Source: Nostoc carneum NIES-2107 | GTDB taxonomy: Bacteria > Cyanobacteriota > Cyanobacteriia > Cyanobacteriales > Nostocaceae | DNA length: 64,000 bases | NCBI GenBank assembly: GCA_002368155.1 | Contig: AP018180.1 | Span: 6,342,908-6,406,907 of the forward strand | Direction of reading: 5' to 3' | Part shown: positions 16,343 through 24,902 of the stretch, piece by piece | Numbering within the stretch: the stretch's first letter is position 1 | Layout of the letters: every line of letters begins with the position of its first letter | Notes under the pieces: generated by a model | Database searches by the model: none | Told to the model about the DNA's origin: nothing | What the model saw: the letters and a program-made list of their open reading frames with translations, nothing else | Program-made: the position numbers and the translations under genes

Positions 16343-18829
16343 GTGACCCAGGAATTTCATATTTCCGTAACCCCAGTAGGGCAAAATGACTACTTGGTGC
16401 GGACGGAACAAGTCGCGCCTGGGGTGCCATTAGCAGAAGAACTGGTGACTTGGCCTGTAGCTGATTGGTTAGCTGCTGCTGGGCATTTGATGAACGATCC
16501 GTTGATGTCAGTGTTGCAAGGAGATGCGATCGCCTTTGGTGGACGTGAAAGCGACATTGCCAGAAACTCAGTCAATCTAGTAGCTTTGGGTCAGCAACTA
16601 TATAATGCACTGTTTCAAGGCACTCTTAGAGATAGTTGGATTACAGCACAAGGTATCGCCCAGAATCACCAACAGGTGTTGCGTCTACGCTTAGGGTTGA
16701 AAGATACTAGGTTAGCGCGGCTACCTTGGGAAGTTATGCACGCAGGCGATCGCCCTCTCGCCACCGGGCCTTATGTCGCTTTTTCTCGCTACCAAAGTGG
16801 AATTCTGCCAGCATCTCGGTTGCCATCAAAAAATATACCGCAACCCTTAGAAGAAGGTGGTATCAAAGTATTAATGGTGATTGCCTCACCTACAGATCAA
16901 GTCCGTCTGGATTTGCTCAAACATGAGGCTATTAAACTGCAAGCCGAACTACAACGCCACATACCACGTGCCGCAGAAAGTGGTAATTATCTACCAGATA
17001 TTGAACTTAAAGTTTTAGATCAGCCAGGGCGGGAAGAATTGACGCAAGCCCTAGAACAAGGGCGATATCATGTTCTACACTACTCCGGCCATAGTAATCT
17101 TGGTGCCAATGGTGGCGAAATTTATCTAGTTAATAACAGAACTGGCTTAACAGAAACCTTAAGTGGCGACGATTTGGCAGGTTTGCTTGTCAATAATAAT
17201 ATCCAAATGGCGGTATTTAACTCCTGTTTGGGAGCATACAGCGCTAACAGCGATACTGGTGAGGACACTGGAGAACGTAACCTGACAGAAAGCTTAGTTA
17301 AGCGCGGTATTAGAAGCGTCTTAGCTATGTCAGAACGCATTCCTGATGAAGTAGCGCTGACGCTGACACAATTGTTTTACCGCAACCTCAATCAAGGATA
17401 TCCTGTGGATTTGTGTGTGAGTCGAGTACGCCAAGGGCTAATATCTGCCTATGGTTCTCACCACATGTATTGGGCGTTACCAATTTTATATCTCCAACCG
17501 GAATTTGACGGTTTTCTTAGCCCAGAAATCCCTGATAGTGCAGAAGCACTCAATGAGTATAATCCCGCTTTCAGGGGAAATCCCGCAGCTATGTACTCTG
17601 ATGTCGCCGAGGAGAGTGATCTGTCTTTAATGGAGGACATGATCCCTTCGGGTTTAGCGCGTGACTCATCAGGGCTGGATTGGTTAGGAGAAGATACTTG
17701 GGGCGATTTGGTTGATGAAATCGAGTATGATGATGACCCCAGCTATGCAGAAGATTCCGCACTGGTTTCAGATTTGTTTCGTCAACTTGATAGCCAAAAA
17801 GGGATATCTGAGCAATCATCTTCCATGACGGCGGAACTTGTACCCCACGACAATAGCCTGCGGGGAAGACAACTTTCTTCAGAATTGACTACACCTGATC
17901 AAGAAGCTAGCTTTTGGGAAGAAGAACCAGAACCTGCAAATGAAACTTCTACAAGTTTTGATGGTAATTGGAATCATAATTCCTATGGCAGCTCACAAAC
18001 ATATCCCTCAAAACGCCGCCAGCGTCGGCAGATTTGGCCGATTGTAGGTATTGTAGGAGCAAGTGCGATCGCAGTTGTTGTGTGTGTCAATTTGTGGCAA
18101 AATCATCAAGCGAAAAAATTACCTCCCATACCACCAATTCCTATTCAGTCGATTACCGCCCAACCTCCTGTAGATTTAAAGACGGCTGCAACTGGAATTG
18201 TCACTGCTACCGCTACGGAAAAATTGAGCCAAGGCGACTTACAAGCAGGGCTAGAGGCTGTAGAAGAATTACTTAACCGTGGCGCGCTTCCTCCCGCCCA
18301 AGCCGCGTTAAAACTTGTCCCGCCAAAGCAAGCTGATAATCCATCTGTCAACTTTTTCAAAGGAAGATTAGCTTGGCAATTTGTGCAGATAAAAGATAAA
18401 AAATACAGTATTGATGATGCCCGCCGTTATTGGGAAAGTGCTGTAAAAGCAGATCCAGAATCGTTTTTATATAATAATGCTTTGGGATTTGCTTATTATG
18501 CAGAGGATAACTTAAATCGAGCTAATGATTCTTGGTTTAAAGCTTTAAATTTAGCACTTAAGCAACAAGCAACTACTAAGAATACTACATCTAAAGATGC
18601 TTTAACTTCTTATGCTGGATTGGCTTTAGGGCTTTATAAATCTGCTTATAATCAACCATCTGAAAAACAGTATCAATATATGAATGAAGCGCTAAAATTG
18701 CGCCAAATGGTCATTAAGGACGATCCGATAGATTTCCAGGTAGATAAATTAAGCCAAAATTGGCTATGGACAGAAAAGGCTATTGCTGATTGGCGATCGC
18801 TACTGCAAGAAAAAGCTCAAAAACAGTAA
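16343..18829 (+). CDS. hetF: HetF, CHAT-domain heterocyst differentiation protease
   Basis: HetF is required for heterocyst differentiation and correct cell size in Anabaena/Nostoc, where it acts as a caspase-like CHAT protease (reported substrate PatU3). This 828-residue protein has a CHAT domain at about 120-390. The likely dyad is a histidine in VLHYSGHSNLG (H246 or H250) and C295 in MAVFNSCLGA. An acidic Ser-rich linker covers 400-555, a single membrane helix 563-584 (WPIVGIVGASAIAVVVCVNL), and a helical TPR-like region 600-828. The GTG start is chosen from the strong GAGGAG upstream. Position right after the NsiR1 array matches PCC 7120. Confidence 0.95.
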   Translation: MTQEFHISVTPVGQNDYLVRTEQVAPGVPLAEELVTWPVADWLAAAGHLMNDPLMSVLQGDAIAFGGRESDIARNSVNLVALGQQLYNALFQGTLRDSWITAQGIAQNHQQVLRLRLGLKDTRLARLPWEVMHAGDRPLATGPYVAFSRYQSGILPASRLPSKNIPQPLEEGGIKVLMVIASPTDQVRLDLLKHEAIKLQAELQRHIPRAAESGNYLPDIELKVLDQPGREELTQALEQGRYHVLHYSGHSNLGANGGEIYLVNNRTGLTETLSGDDLAGLLVNNNIQMAVFNSCLGAYSANSDTGEDTGERNLTESLVKRGIRSVLAMSERIPDEVALTLTQLFYRNLNQGYPVDLCVSRVRQGLISAYGSHHMYWALPILYLQPEFDGFLSPEIPDSAEALNEYNPAFRGNPAAMYSDVAEESDLSLMEDMIPSGLARDSSGLDWLGEDTWGDLVDEIEYDDDPSYAEDSALVSDLFRQLDSQKGISEQSSSMTAELVPHDNSLRGRQLSSELTTPDQEASFWEEEPEPANETSTSFDGNWNHNSYGSSQTYPSKRRQRRQIWPIVGIVGASAIAVVVCVNLWQNHQAKKLPPIPPIPIQSITAQPPVDLKTAATGIVTATATEKLSQGDLQAGLEAVEELLNRGALPPAQAALKLVPPKQADNPSVNFFKGRLAWQFVQIKDKKYSIDDARRYWESAVKADPESFLYNNALGFAYYAEDNLNRANDSWFKALNLALKQQATTKNTTSKDALTSYAGLALGLYKSAYNQPSEKQYQYMNEALKLRQMVIKDDPIDFQVDKLSQNWLWTEKAIADWRSLLQEKAQKQ

Positions 18830-18867
18830 AAGGGAACATAAAAAGGCTGTGATGATAGTGTATAGCA

Positions 18868-19125
18868 ATGTCGAAGAAGCGTAAATTGTTAGAGAAAGTC
18901 CTTTCTGGTTCTAAAAATATCCAATTTAATGAACTAGTTCTTCTCGTCGAGGCATTTGGATTCTCTCTATCAAGGGTTAATGGCAGTCACCATATTTTTA
19001 CTCATCCAGATATTGCTGAGATTCTCAACCTACAAAATCGTAATGGTCAAGCTGTTCCCTACCAAATTCGCCAATTTTTGATTTTGATAGAAGAATATGC
19101 ACTGACTTTGGAGGATGAAAAGTGA
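18868..19125 (+). CDS. HicA-like mRNA interferase toxin
   Basis: An 85-residue protein with the HicA double-stranded-RNA-binding-like fold. It contains the signature GSHHIFTHPD with the catalytic histidine region, preceded by LVEAFGFSLSRVN. It begins 38 bases after hetF on the same strand. Its last four bases overlap the GTG start of the HicB-like gene (GTGA), the coupling typical of hicAB pairs. HicA toxins cleave mRNA, and the partner neutralises them. The pair is complete and plausible, but activity is not shown by sequence. Confidence 0.85.
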   Translation: MSKKRKLLEKVLSGSKNIQFNELVLLVEAFGFSLSRVNGSHHIFTHPDIAEILNLQNRNGQAVPYQIRQFLILIEEYALTLEDEK

Positions 19126-19343
19126 ATCACTATCATATTAATATCTTCTACAGTGAAGAAGATAATGGCTACATTGCTGATATTCCCGATTTAAAATACT
19201 GTTCCGCATTTGGTGCGACTGAGCAAGAGGCATTGTTTGAAGTATTACAAGCCAAAGAAGCATGGTTAGAAGCTGCTAAAATGCAAGGAAAACCCATTCC
19301 TGAACCGAGATATAGACCAGCTATTTATCAGATAGCTTCATAA
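19122..19343 (+). CDS. HicB-like antitoxin
   Basis: A 73-residue HicB-type protein: YHINIFYSEEDNGYIADIPD followed by the conserved SAFGATEQEALFEVLQAKEA and a C-terminal PIPEPRYRPA. This is the partial RNase H-like HicB fold without an extra DNA-binding domain, so autoregulation by this protein alone is uncertain. The GTG start overlaps the toxin stop by four bases, so translation is probably coupled. Confidence 0.85.
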   Translation: MNHYHINIFYSEEDNGYIADIPDLKYCSAFGATEQEALFEVLQAKEAWLEAAKMQGKPIPEPRYRPAIYQIAS

Positions 19344-19527
19344 ATTAATTGATAAAATACAAGCTACTTAATTCGTAATTAATAGCCCATAACAAAATAG
19401 GTGTCTAGGAATATGATGTTCCGCATCTGTTGGGTTTTCCATAACTGAAGTTGAGGGCTTGAAACGGAAATGAATTAATTATTAATTTTGTTCATAATTA
19501 CGAATTAGGAATTATTTAATCAGGGTA

Positions 19528-20511
19528 ATGGCTATCATTTTACGAAATACTAAACCGATTATCATAGCTCATAGAGGGGCTAGCGGCTATCGTCCCGAAC
19601 ATACATTAGCGGCTTATGAGTTAGCAATTGATTTAGGGGCTGACTATATTGAACCTGATTTAGTTGCTACTAAAGACGGGATATTAATTGCGCGTCACGA
19701 AAATGAAATTTCGGAAACTACTGATGTTGCTAGCCACGCAGAATTTGCTGAACGCCAAACTACCAAAATCATTGATGGGGAAAGTAAGACAGGCTGGTTT
19801 ACCGAAGACTTTACCCTAGCCGAACTGAAAACCCTACGGGCAAAAGAGCGAATTCCCGAAGTGCGATCGCAAAATACAAAATTTGATGGTTTATTTGCAA
19901 TTCCTACACTCCAAGAAATCATTGATTTAGCTCAAACTAAAAGTATTGCAGTTAATCGGACTATTGGCATTTATCCAGAAACCAAGCATCCAACCTATTT
20001 TCAATCGATTGGTTTACCCCTAGAAGAACCACTATTAGAAACTTTAGCAGCTAACGGTTATCAAGGCGCAAATGCACCTGTTTTTATTCAGTCTTTTGAA
20101 GTTAGCAACCTCAAATATTTATCAACAAAAACTGATTTACCTTTAGTGCAATTAATTAATAATACTGGTAAACCTTATGATTTTATCGTTAGTGATGATG
20201 AGCGCACATATAGCGATTTAATTACAGCTTCAGGTTTAAGAGAAATTGCAGAATATGCACAGGCGATAGGAATTCATAAAAATCTCCTGGTTCCTAGAGA
20301 TAGCACAGGTAAATTACTGCCGCCTACATCCTTAGTTACAGATGCTCATGCAGCTTCTTTACTGGTTCATGCTTGGACTTTTCGCAATGAAGATTTATTT
20401 TTACCTCTAGATTTCCAAGGTAATCCAAAACAAGAATATGAACTATTTTTTAGCTTAGAAATTGATGGCGTTTTTAGCGATTTTCCGGATATAGCTATTT
20501 TAAATTTTTGA
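19528..20511 (+). CDS. Glycerophosphodiester phosphodiesterase
   Basis: GDPD enzymes release glycerol-3-phosphate from deacylated phospholipids. The N-terminal HRGASGYRPEHTLAAYELAI carries the catalytic HR and PEHT residues, followed by GADYIEPDLVATKDGILIAR with the metal-binding E and D. The second histidine lies in RHENEI. At 327 residues it covers the whole TIM barrel. No signal peptide is visible, so it is probably cytoplasmic. It stands alone, convergent with the gamma-glutamyltransferase gene. Confidence 0.93.
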   Translation: MAIILRNTKPIIIAHRGASGYRPEHTLAAYELAIDLGADYIEPDLVATKDGILIARHENEISETTDVASHAEFAERQTTKIIDGESKTGWFTEDFTLAELKTLRAKERIPEVRSQNTKFDGLFAIPTLQEIIDLAQTKSIAVNRTIGIYPETKHPTYFQSIGLPLEEPLLETLAANGYQGANAPVFIQSFEVSNLKYLSTKTDLPLVQLINNTGKPYDFIVSDDERTYSDLITASGLREIAEYAQAIGIHKNLLVPRDSTGKLLPPTSLVTDAHAASLLVHAWTFRNEDLFLPLDFQGNPKQEYELFFSLEIDGVFSDFPDIAILNF

Positions 20512-20579
20512 TTACTCAATCTGTCAAAATCATTTTCAAAATGGGTATGAAAGTGCGATCGCTCTCAAATCATTCTCAT

Positions 20580-22175
20580 TTACCAAGCGATAGCTAAACC
20601 ATCAGCACGAGACTCAGAAGCAGCAATGAATACTTGATTATGCTTGTAAATAATTTGACCGCGCCCAAAGAAATTATCTGCATTTTGCAATACATCATGA
20701 CTGCGTTTAGCTAGTCTATCAACTATTTCTGGTGATACAGTTTGCTCTAATAACACGGTAGCATTAGAGACAAATTGCCATCTAGGAGCATCTAAAGCAG
20801 CTTGGGGATTTAAGCCGTAGTCCGCTAAATTCACCACTACTTGCAAATGTCCTTGCGGTTGCATAGCTCCCCCCATTACGCCAAATGGCCCTATCGGCTG
20901 ATTATCTTGAGTTAAAAAGCCAGGGATAATTGTATGGAAGGGGCGTTTACCTGGGGCAAAATGGTTAGGATGCTGGGAGTCAAGAATAAATCCATAGCCG
21001 CGATTTTGCAAAGCTATGCCAGTATCAGCAGGAAGAATACCACTACCAAAACCTGTGAAATTGGATTGAATAAAAGATACCATTAATTCGCCATCGGCGG
21101 CGGCGAGATAGACTGTTCCTCCTTTTGGTAATCCAGGTTGAGCTAGAGCGATCGCTTGTTCTGCGATCAAAGCACGGCGTTGGGCAGCATAATCTAAAGA
21201 AAGGAGATGCTCTGTGGGTAGTTTTAGAAAAGGCTTGTCGGCGATGTACTTATAAACATCAGCAAAAGCGAGTTTCATCGCCTCAATTTGCAAATGATAA
21301 CTTTCTGCTGATTCTCGTTGATAACGAGACAATTCAAAGCCTGATAGGATATTTAAGGCAATTAAAGTTGCAATTCCTTGGGTATTGGGTGGAATTTCCC
21401 AAACTGTGAAATCACGATAGTTTGTAGAGATGGGTGCAACCCATTCAGCATGATGAGATGCTAAGTCATCTTTAGTTAAGTATCCACCAGTATCGGCGGC
21501 AAAGTCTGCGATACGTTGCGCGATATCACCACGATAAAAGCTTTCACCACCAGTCGCCGCAATTTCTCTGAGGGTTTGCGCGTGTGCGGGAGAATGCCAA
21601 ATTTCGCCAGCGTTCGGCGCTCTATTATTAGGGAAAAAGACTTGTTTAAAAAAGTCGAATTCCTTACCTACAAGGGAAAGATAATTTTGTTCCAAGCGTT
21701 TCCAAGCCAGTGAAACCATTGGCGATACAGGAAACCCTTCTTCAGCGTAGCGAATTGCAGGGGCAAATAAATTCTCAAAAGGTAACTTTCCCCAACGTTC
21801 CCATAAAGTTCGCCATGCGGAAACAGCACCCGGTACGGTAACAGCACGCCAATCATATTTTGGTACAGCATTCAGCCCAGCAAACTGTTCTAAAGTCAAT
21901 TTTCGTGGGCTTTTACCCGAGCCATTTAAACCGTGCAGTTTACCATCCCAAACTAAAGCAAAAGCATCAGCACCAATACCATTAGCTGTAGGCTCAACTA
22001 CAGTAAGTGCGATCGCACTAGCTATAGCAGCATCAACAGCACTACCACCTGCCCATAACATTTCCATACCTGCTAGAGTCGCCAATGGTTGACTAGCTGT
22101 GATCGCGCCGCGACTACCCATAATCACGCGTCGGGTACTAGGGTAGGGATAGTTGGTAAGGTTTCCCAAACTCAT
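20580..22175 (-). CDS. Gamma-glutamyltransferase family protein
   Basis: GGTs are Ntn hydrolases that cleave gamma-glutamyl bonds, for example of glutathione, after self-processing at a threonine. The N-terminal half shows GSRGAITASQPLATLAGMEMLWAGG (residues shown in part: GSRGAITASQPLA). The processing site is probably T in PKGGTVYLAAADGE, followed by SFIQSNFTGFGSGI and later PFGVMGGAMQPQGHLQV. The frame is open to 22349, but the upstream 58 codons are hydrophobic and AT-rich. The ATG at 22175 gives 531 residues and a usual GGT start. No signal peptide remains, so the location is uncertain. Confidence 0.88.
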   Translation of the reverse strand: MSLGNLTNYPYPSTRRVIMGSRGAITASQPLATLAGMEMLWAGGSAVDAAIASAIALTVVEPTANGIGADAFALVWDGKLHGLNGSGKSPRKLTLEQFAGLNAVPKYDWRAVTVPGAVSAWRTLWERWGKLPFENLFAPAIRYAEEGFPVSPMVSLAWKRLEQNYLSLVGKEFDFFKQVFFPNNRAPNAGEIWHSPAHAQTLREIAATGGESFYRGDIAQRIADFAADTGGYLTKDDLASHHAEWVAPISTNYRDFTVWEIPPNTQGIATLIALNILSGFELSRYQRESAESYHLQIEAMKLAFADVYKYIADKPFLKLPTEHLLSLDYAAQRRALIAEQAIALAQPGLPKGGTVYLAAADGELMVSFIQSNFTGFGSGILPADTGIALQNRGYGFILDSQHPNHFAPGKRPFHTIIPGFLTQDNQPIGPFGVMGGAMQPQGHLQVVVNLADYGLNPQAALDAPRWQFVSNATVLLEQTVSPEIVDRLAKRSHDVLQNADNFFGRGQIIYKHNQVFIAASESRADGLAIAW

Positions 22176-22504
22176 TTTTTTGTGGAGAAGACTGAACAGA
22201 ATTTTGCATTTCTGTGAGAGAAGATACAATATTTTTGCAAATGCTGTTGTGTTATTAAACACATATAGGAATAGGATTTGATTTGTGAAATTATTGGTGT
22301 AGAGAGGGAATAGGGAAGAACTAATAAAAGTGTACTTAGATTGTTTCAAAAATCAAAAATATTTTTGTATTAGGGCTGTCCAAGGTCAAAAGTTCAAGTA
22401 GGTCTTTGAGCCTGTAGCCTTGACTATTGATCATCTCAACGCGTAAAAGCTTAACGCTGTCTATATTTTCTATGTCTATACTTGTTTTATCTTACTGAGT
22501 ATGA
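22176..22504. other. Intergenic region between GGT and TetR genes
   Basis: About 330 bp, AT-rich. The GGT gene's promoter must lie here, since that gene reads leftwards. No structured element is seen. Confidence 0.5.
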
Positions 22505-23092
22505 TCACGGACTACAAAACTCCTCGATTACTTGCGCCTTCACCTCATCCAAAGGAAAAGTATTCGGATAAGTAGAAAACATCAGCATGATGCCTTGTAA
22601 GGTTGAGGAAAAATAGATGGATCGCTTGCGTGGATTTGCTACCCCCAGCTTTGTGAACATTTCCGTCTGCACCTCAAACTGCTTTTCTTGCTCATCCATT
22701 AACCTCTGGCTGTATTTAGCTACAACTGGATCGAGCCTGGGTTGGGTAAACAGGTTGAGATAAAAACGGAAAACTTCAGGTTTTTGGCGGACATCTTCTA
22801 AAGCACCTTCAGCAATGTGCCGGATTTGTTCAGCAGGTGTCGGTTTTGCAGCCGCGGCTTCCATGACAAACAATAAATCGTGGAGTCGCAGATCAACCAG
22901 TGCCGCAATCAAATCTTCTTTGCCTTTGAAATAATGATAAAGAAGTCCCTTGGATATCTTCGCCGTTTTCGCAACGTCGTCAATTGAGGTGGCGTGATAG
23001 CCTTTGCTGAAAAAAAGCTCCATCGCCGCTTTTAAGATTTGCTCCTTGGTAGCCTGACGGATACGTTCATTTTCTGCTGGGGTGCGGGGCAT
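22505..23092 (-). CDS. TetR/AcrR family transcriptional regulator
   Basis: A 195-residue regulator with the TetR helix-turn-helix at about residues 15-60: ILKAAMELFFSKGYHATSID, then DVAKTAKISKGLLYHYFKGKEDL. The C-terminal ligand domain is variable as usual. It starts nine bases after the alpha/beta hydrolase gene on the same strand, so the two form an operon. A palindrome upstream of the hydrolase gene is a likely operator, which would make this an autoregulated pair. Confidence 0.92.
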   Translation of the reverse strand: MPRTPAENERIRQATKEQILKAAMELFFSKGYHATSIDDVAKTAKISKGLLYHYFKGKEDLIAALVDLRLHDLLFVMEAAAAKPTPAEQIRHIAEGALEDVRQKPEVFRFYLNLFTQPRLDPVVAKYSQRLMDEQEKQFEVQTEMFTKLGVANPRKRSIYFSSTLQGIMLMFSTYPNTFPLDEVKAQVIEEFCSP

Positions 23093-23101
23093 CTTTGATT
23101 A

Positions 23102-23851
23102 TTACTCGTTCAAAAAATCGCTAATCAGGTTAGTTACCTCTGCTGGATGTGTCAGCGTCGGTAGATGATCCGCGCCTTCAATCTCTGCAAAGCGAATATC
23201 AGGAACCTGTTTAAACAACTCTACTATGCGGAAGAGGTCTTCACTGTCCTTTGTGCCAATCATAAATAAGGTCTTGGTTTTGAGTTCGTGCAATCTGGAA
23301 ATTGCAGGTGGTTGGGGCCAGACTTGCTCGAAGCTTTGCCACTCAAAGTAGCGCTCTATATTGTGCTTGAACATTTGATAGAGTAAATCGCGCTGGGGAC
23401 TAGCTACGGTGGTTTGGTAGATTGAGTGTTCCAAATTTAGCTTGACCATTTTCTCCACATCTGGAGCTGCGGCTCTAATTTCCTCAAACCACTGCTGCAG
23501 CTGGGGCGAGAATTCAAAGCCTGTTAATCCCGGAGCTACTAACACTAGTTTGGAGACTCTCTGAGGATAGGTTAAGGCAAAATCAGTGGCGATTTCACCA
23601 CCAATGGAATGCCCTACGAGAGTAACTTGATAAATACCGAGATGATCGAGGAGTTTTCTTAAATCTTCAACATAATTTGCAGGTTCCAATGGCGGTGGTG
23701 ACTTGCCTGCACCACGTCCATCAAAGGTGATTACCTGATATTTCTTCGCTAATTCTGGGGCGATAAATATCCAATCACGTAAATCTGCACCACCACTATG
23801 AATGAGAGCGATCGCATCGCCCTTTCCTTGGATTTCGTAATGTAGATCCAT
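23102..23851 (-). CDS. Alpha/beta hydrolase
   Basis: A 249-residue alpha/beta-hydrolase. The oxyanion HSGG is near residue 22, the nucleophile elbow GHSIGG near 93, and a late GADHLP carries the catalytic histidine. The substrate is not predictable. The ATG at 23851 has AAGGAGG ten bases upstream, a very strong ribosome-binding site, so the earlier TTG is not used. It is first in an operon with the TetR gene, suggesting an inducible detoxification or small-molecule role. Confidence 0.9.
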   Translation of the reverse strand: MDLHYEIQGKGDAIALIHSGGADLRDWIFIAPELAKKYQVITFDGRGAGKSPPPLEPANYVEDLRKLLDHLGIYQVTLVGHSIGGEIATDFALTYPQRVSKLVLVAPGLTGFEFSPQLQQWFEEIRAAAPDVEKMVKLNLEHSIYQTTVASPQRDLLYQMFKHNIERYFEWQSFEQVWPQPPAISRLHELKTKTLFMIGTKDSEDLFRIVELFKQVPDIRFAEIEGADHLPTLTHPAEVTNLISDFLNE

Positions 23852-23938
23852 TTGCAAATCCTCCTTGTAGCTGCCAATTGCAGCCCTATATGAGGTGATG
23901 GCGTTGTTTTAGTGAATGCGATCGCCACCACTATCTTC

Positions 23939-23968
23939 AATATATTTTATGACTGACTATACAGTCAA
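23939..23968 (-). promoter_or_regulatory. Promoter and candidate TetR operator of the hydrolase-tetR operon
   Basis: TGACT-ATAC-AGTCA at 23954-23967 is a perfect 5-bp inverted repeat. It overlaps a minus-strand -35 TTGACT (23968-23963), and TATATT (23944-23939) lies 18 bases further as -10. An operator overlapping the -35 box is the expected arrangement for repression by the TetR protein of this operon. Confidence 0.6.
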
Positions 23969-23984
23969 TAATAAAATCACACAA

Positions 23985-24010
23985 AAATAGCCCTCCGTAA
24001 AATAGGAGGG
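23985..24010 (-). terminator. Terminator after the HAD hydrolase gene
   Basis: On the minus strand CCCTCC-TATTTTAC-GGAGGG is followed by CTATTTTT. It lies about 145 bases past the HAD gene's stop. Tandem TTGACTC heptamers occupy 24115-24147 between them. Confidence 0.65.
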
Positions 24011-24154
24011 TCAAGGACTTTCAAATAAAAAATATCCCATTACTTTTAAAGCTGGGGAAGTTAAAGCAAAAAGGGGGACAAGCAATGCAAAATTCAAAAT
24101 TCAGAAATTTATTTGACTCTTGACTCTTGACTCTTGACTCTTGACTCAACACTC

Positions 24155-24823
24155 CTAAATATTGAGTCCTGACTTTTGCTCACGATTGATCAAAATCCCT
24201 CTCAAGCCAGCAGCTTTAGCACCTTGATAGTCTTCTTCTGGGCTGTCGCCAATGTGCCATGCAGCCTCAGGTGGACACTTATGTTTTTCTAAGGCTATAG
24301 CAAAAATTTGCGGATCGGGTTTAGCGGCACGTGCTTCAGTAGAAATGGTGATGGAGGTGAAAAAGTCCCTGAGTCCTAAACTTTGCAGAACTGAATAAAT
24401 GCGGGAATCGAAATTAGACAACACACCTAATTCGATTCCCATCCGTCGCCAGTTAATCAAAGCTGGTAGGACATCAGGATAAACAAACCACGGTTCAGCA
24501 GTGCCAAAGTGGATATAAAGTTCACTAAAAAAAGCCGAAAAGTCAGAAAATTGCTTGAGAACGCCTGCGCTTTCAAAAGTATTGAGGGAAATTATTCGCC
24601 ACCAATCAAATTCGCGCTGGAGAATGTCTTGGTTGTCTGCATCAGGAAATATTGGCGGTGGTGCGGCTTTAAAGCTTTCGATAAATGTTTTATTTAATGT
24701 ATCAGCGGAAACTTCCACATCAAATTCCTGGGCTAGCTTACTATAAACTTCGCCCACACTACCTTTGACCCCGATGAGTGTGCCTACAGCATCTAAAAAA
24801 ATAACTTTCGGTCGTTCCATCAA
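24155..24823 (-). CDS. HAD superfamily (subfamily IA) hydrolase-like protein
   Basis: A 222-residue HAD protein. Motif I reads IFLDAVGTL (D11), motif II LSNFDSR, motif III the lysine in ARAAKPDPQIF, and motif IV HIGDSPEEDYQGAKAAG. The usual second aspartate of motif I (DxD) is valine here (DAV). DxVGT is known in some HAD-IA groups, but it can mean altered or no phosphatase activity. The substrate is unknown. It is the gene after NDH-2 on the same strand, 80 bases away, and may be cotranscribed. Confidence 0.85.
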   Translation of the reverse strand: MMERPKVIFLDAVGTLIGVKGSVGEVYSKLAQEFDVEVSADTLNKTFIESFKAAPPPIFPDADNQDILQREFDWWRIISLNTFESAGVLKQFSDFSAFFSELYIHFGTAEPWFVYPDVLPALINWRRMGIELGVLSNFDSRIYSVLQSLGLRDFFTSITISTEARAAKPDPQIFAIALEKHKCPPEAAWHIGDSPEEDYQGAKAAGLRGILINREQKSGLNI

Positions 24824-24902
24824 ACTGTTATGCTTTTGAGTCCTGGATTTGAGATTATGCCTGATCGAGCTTCAGTGCATAGTTATATTTACGCACTATT
24901 TG

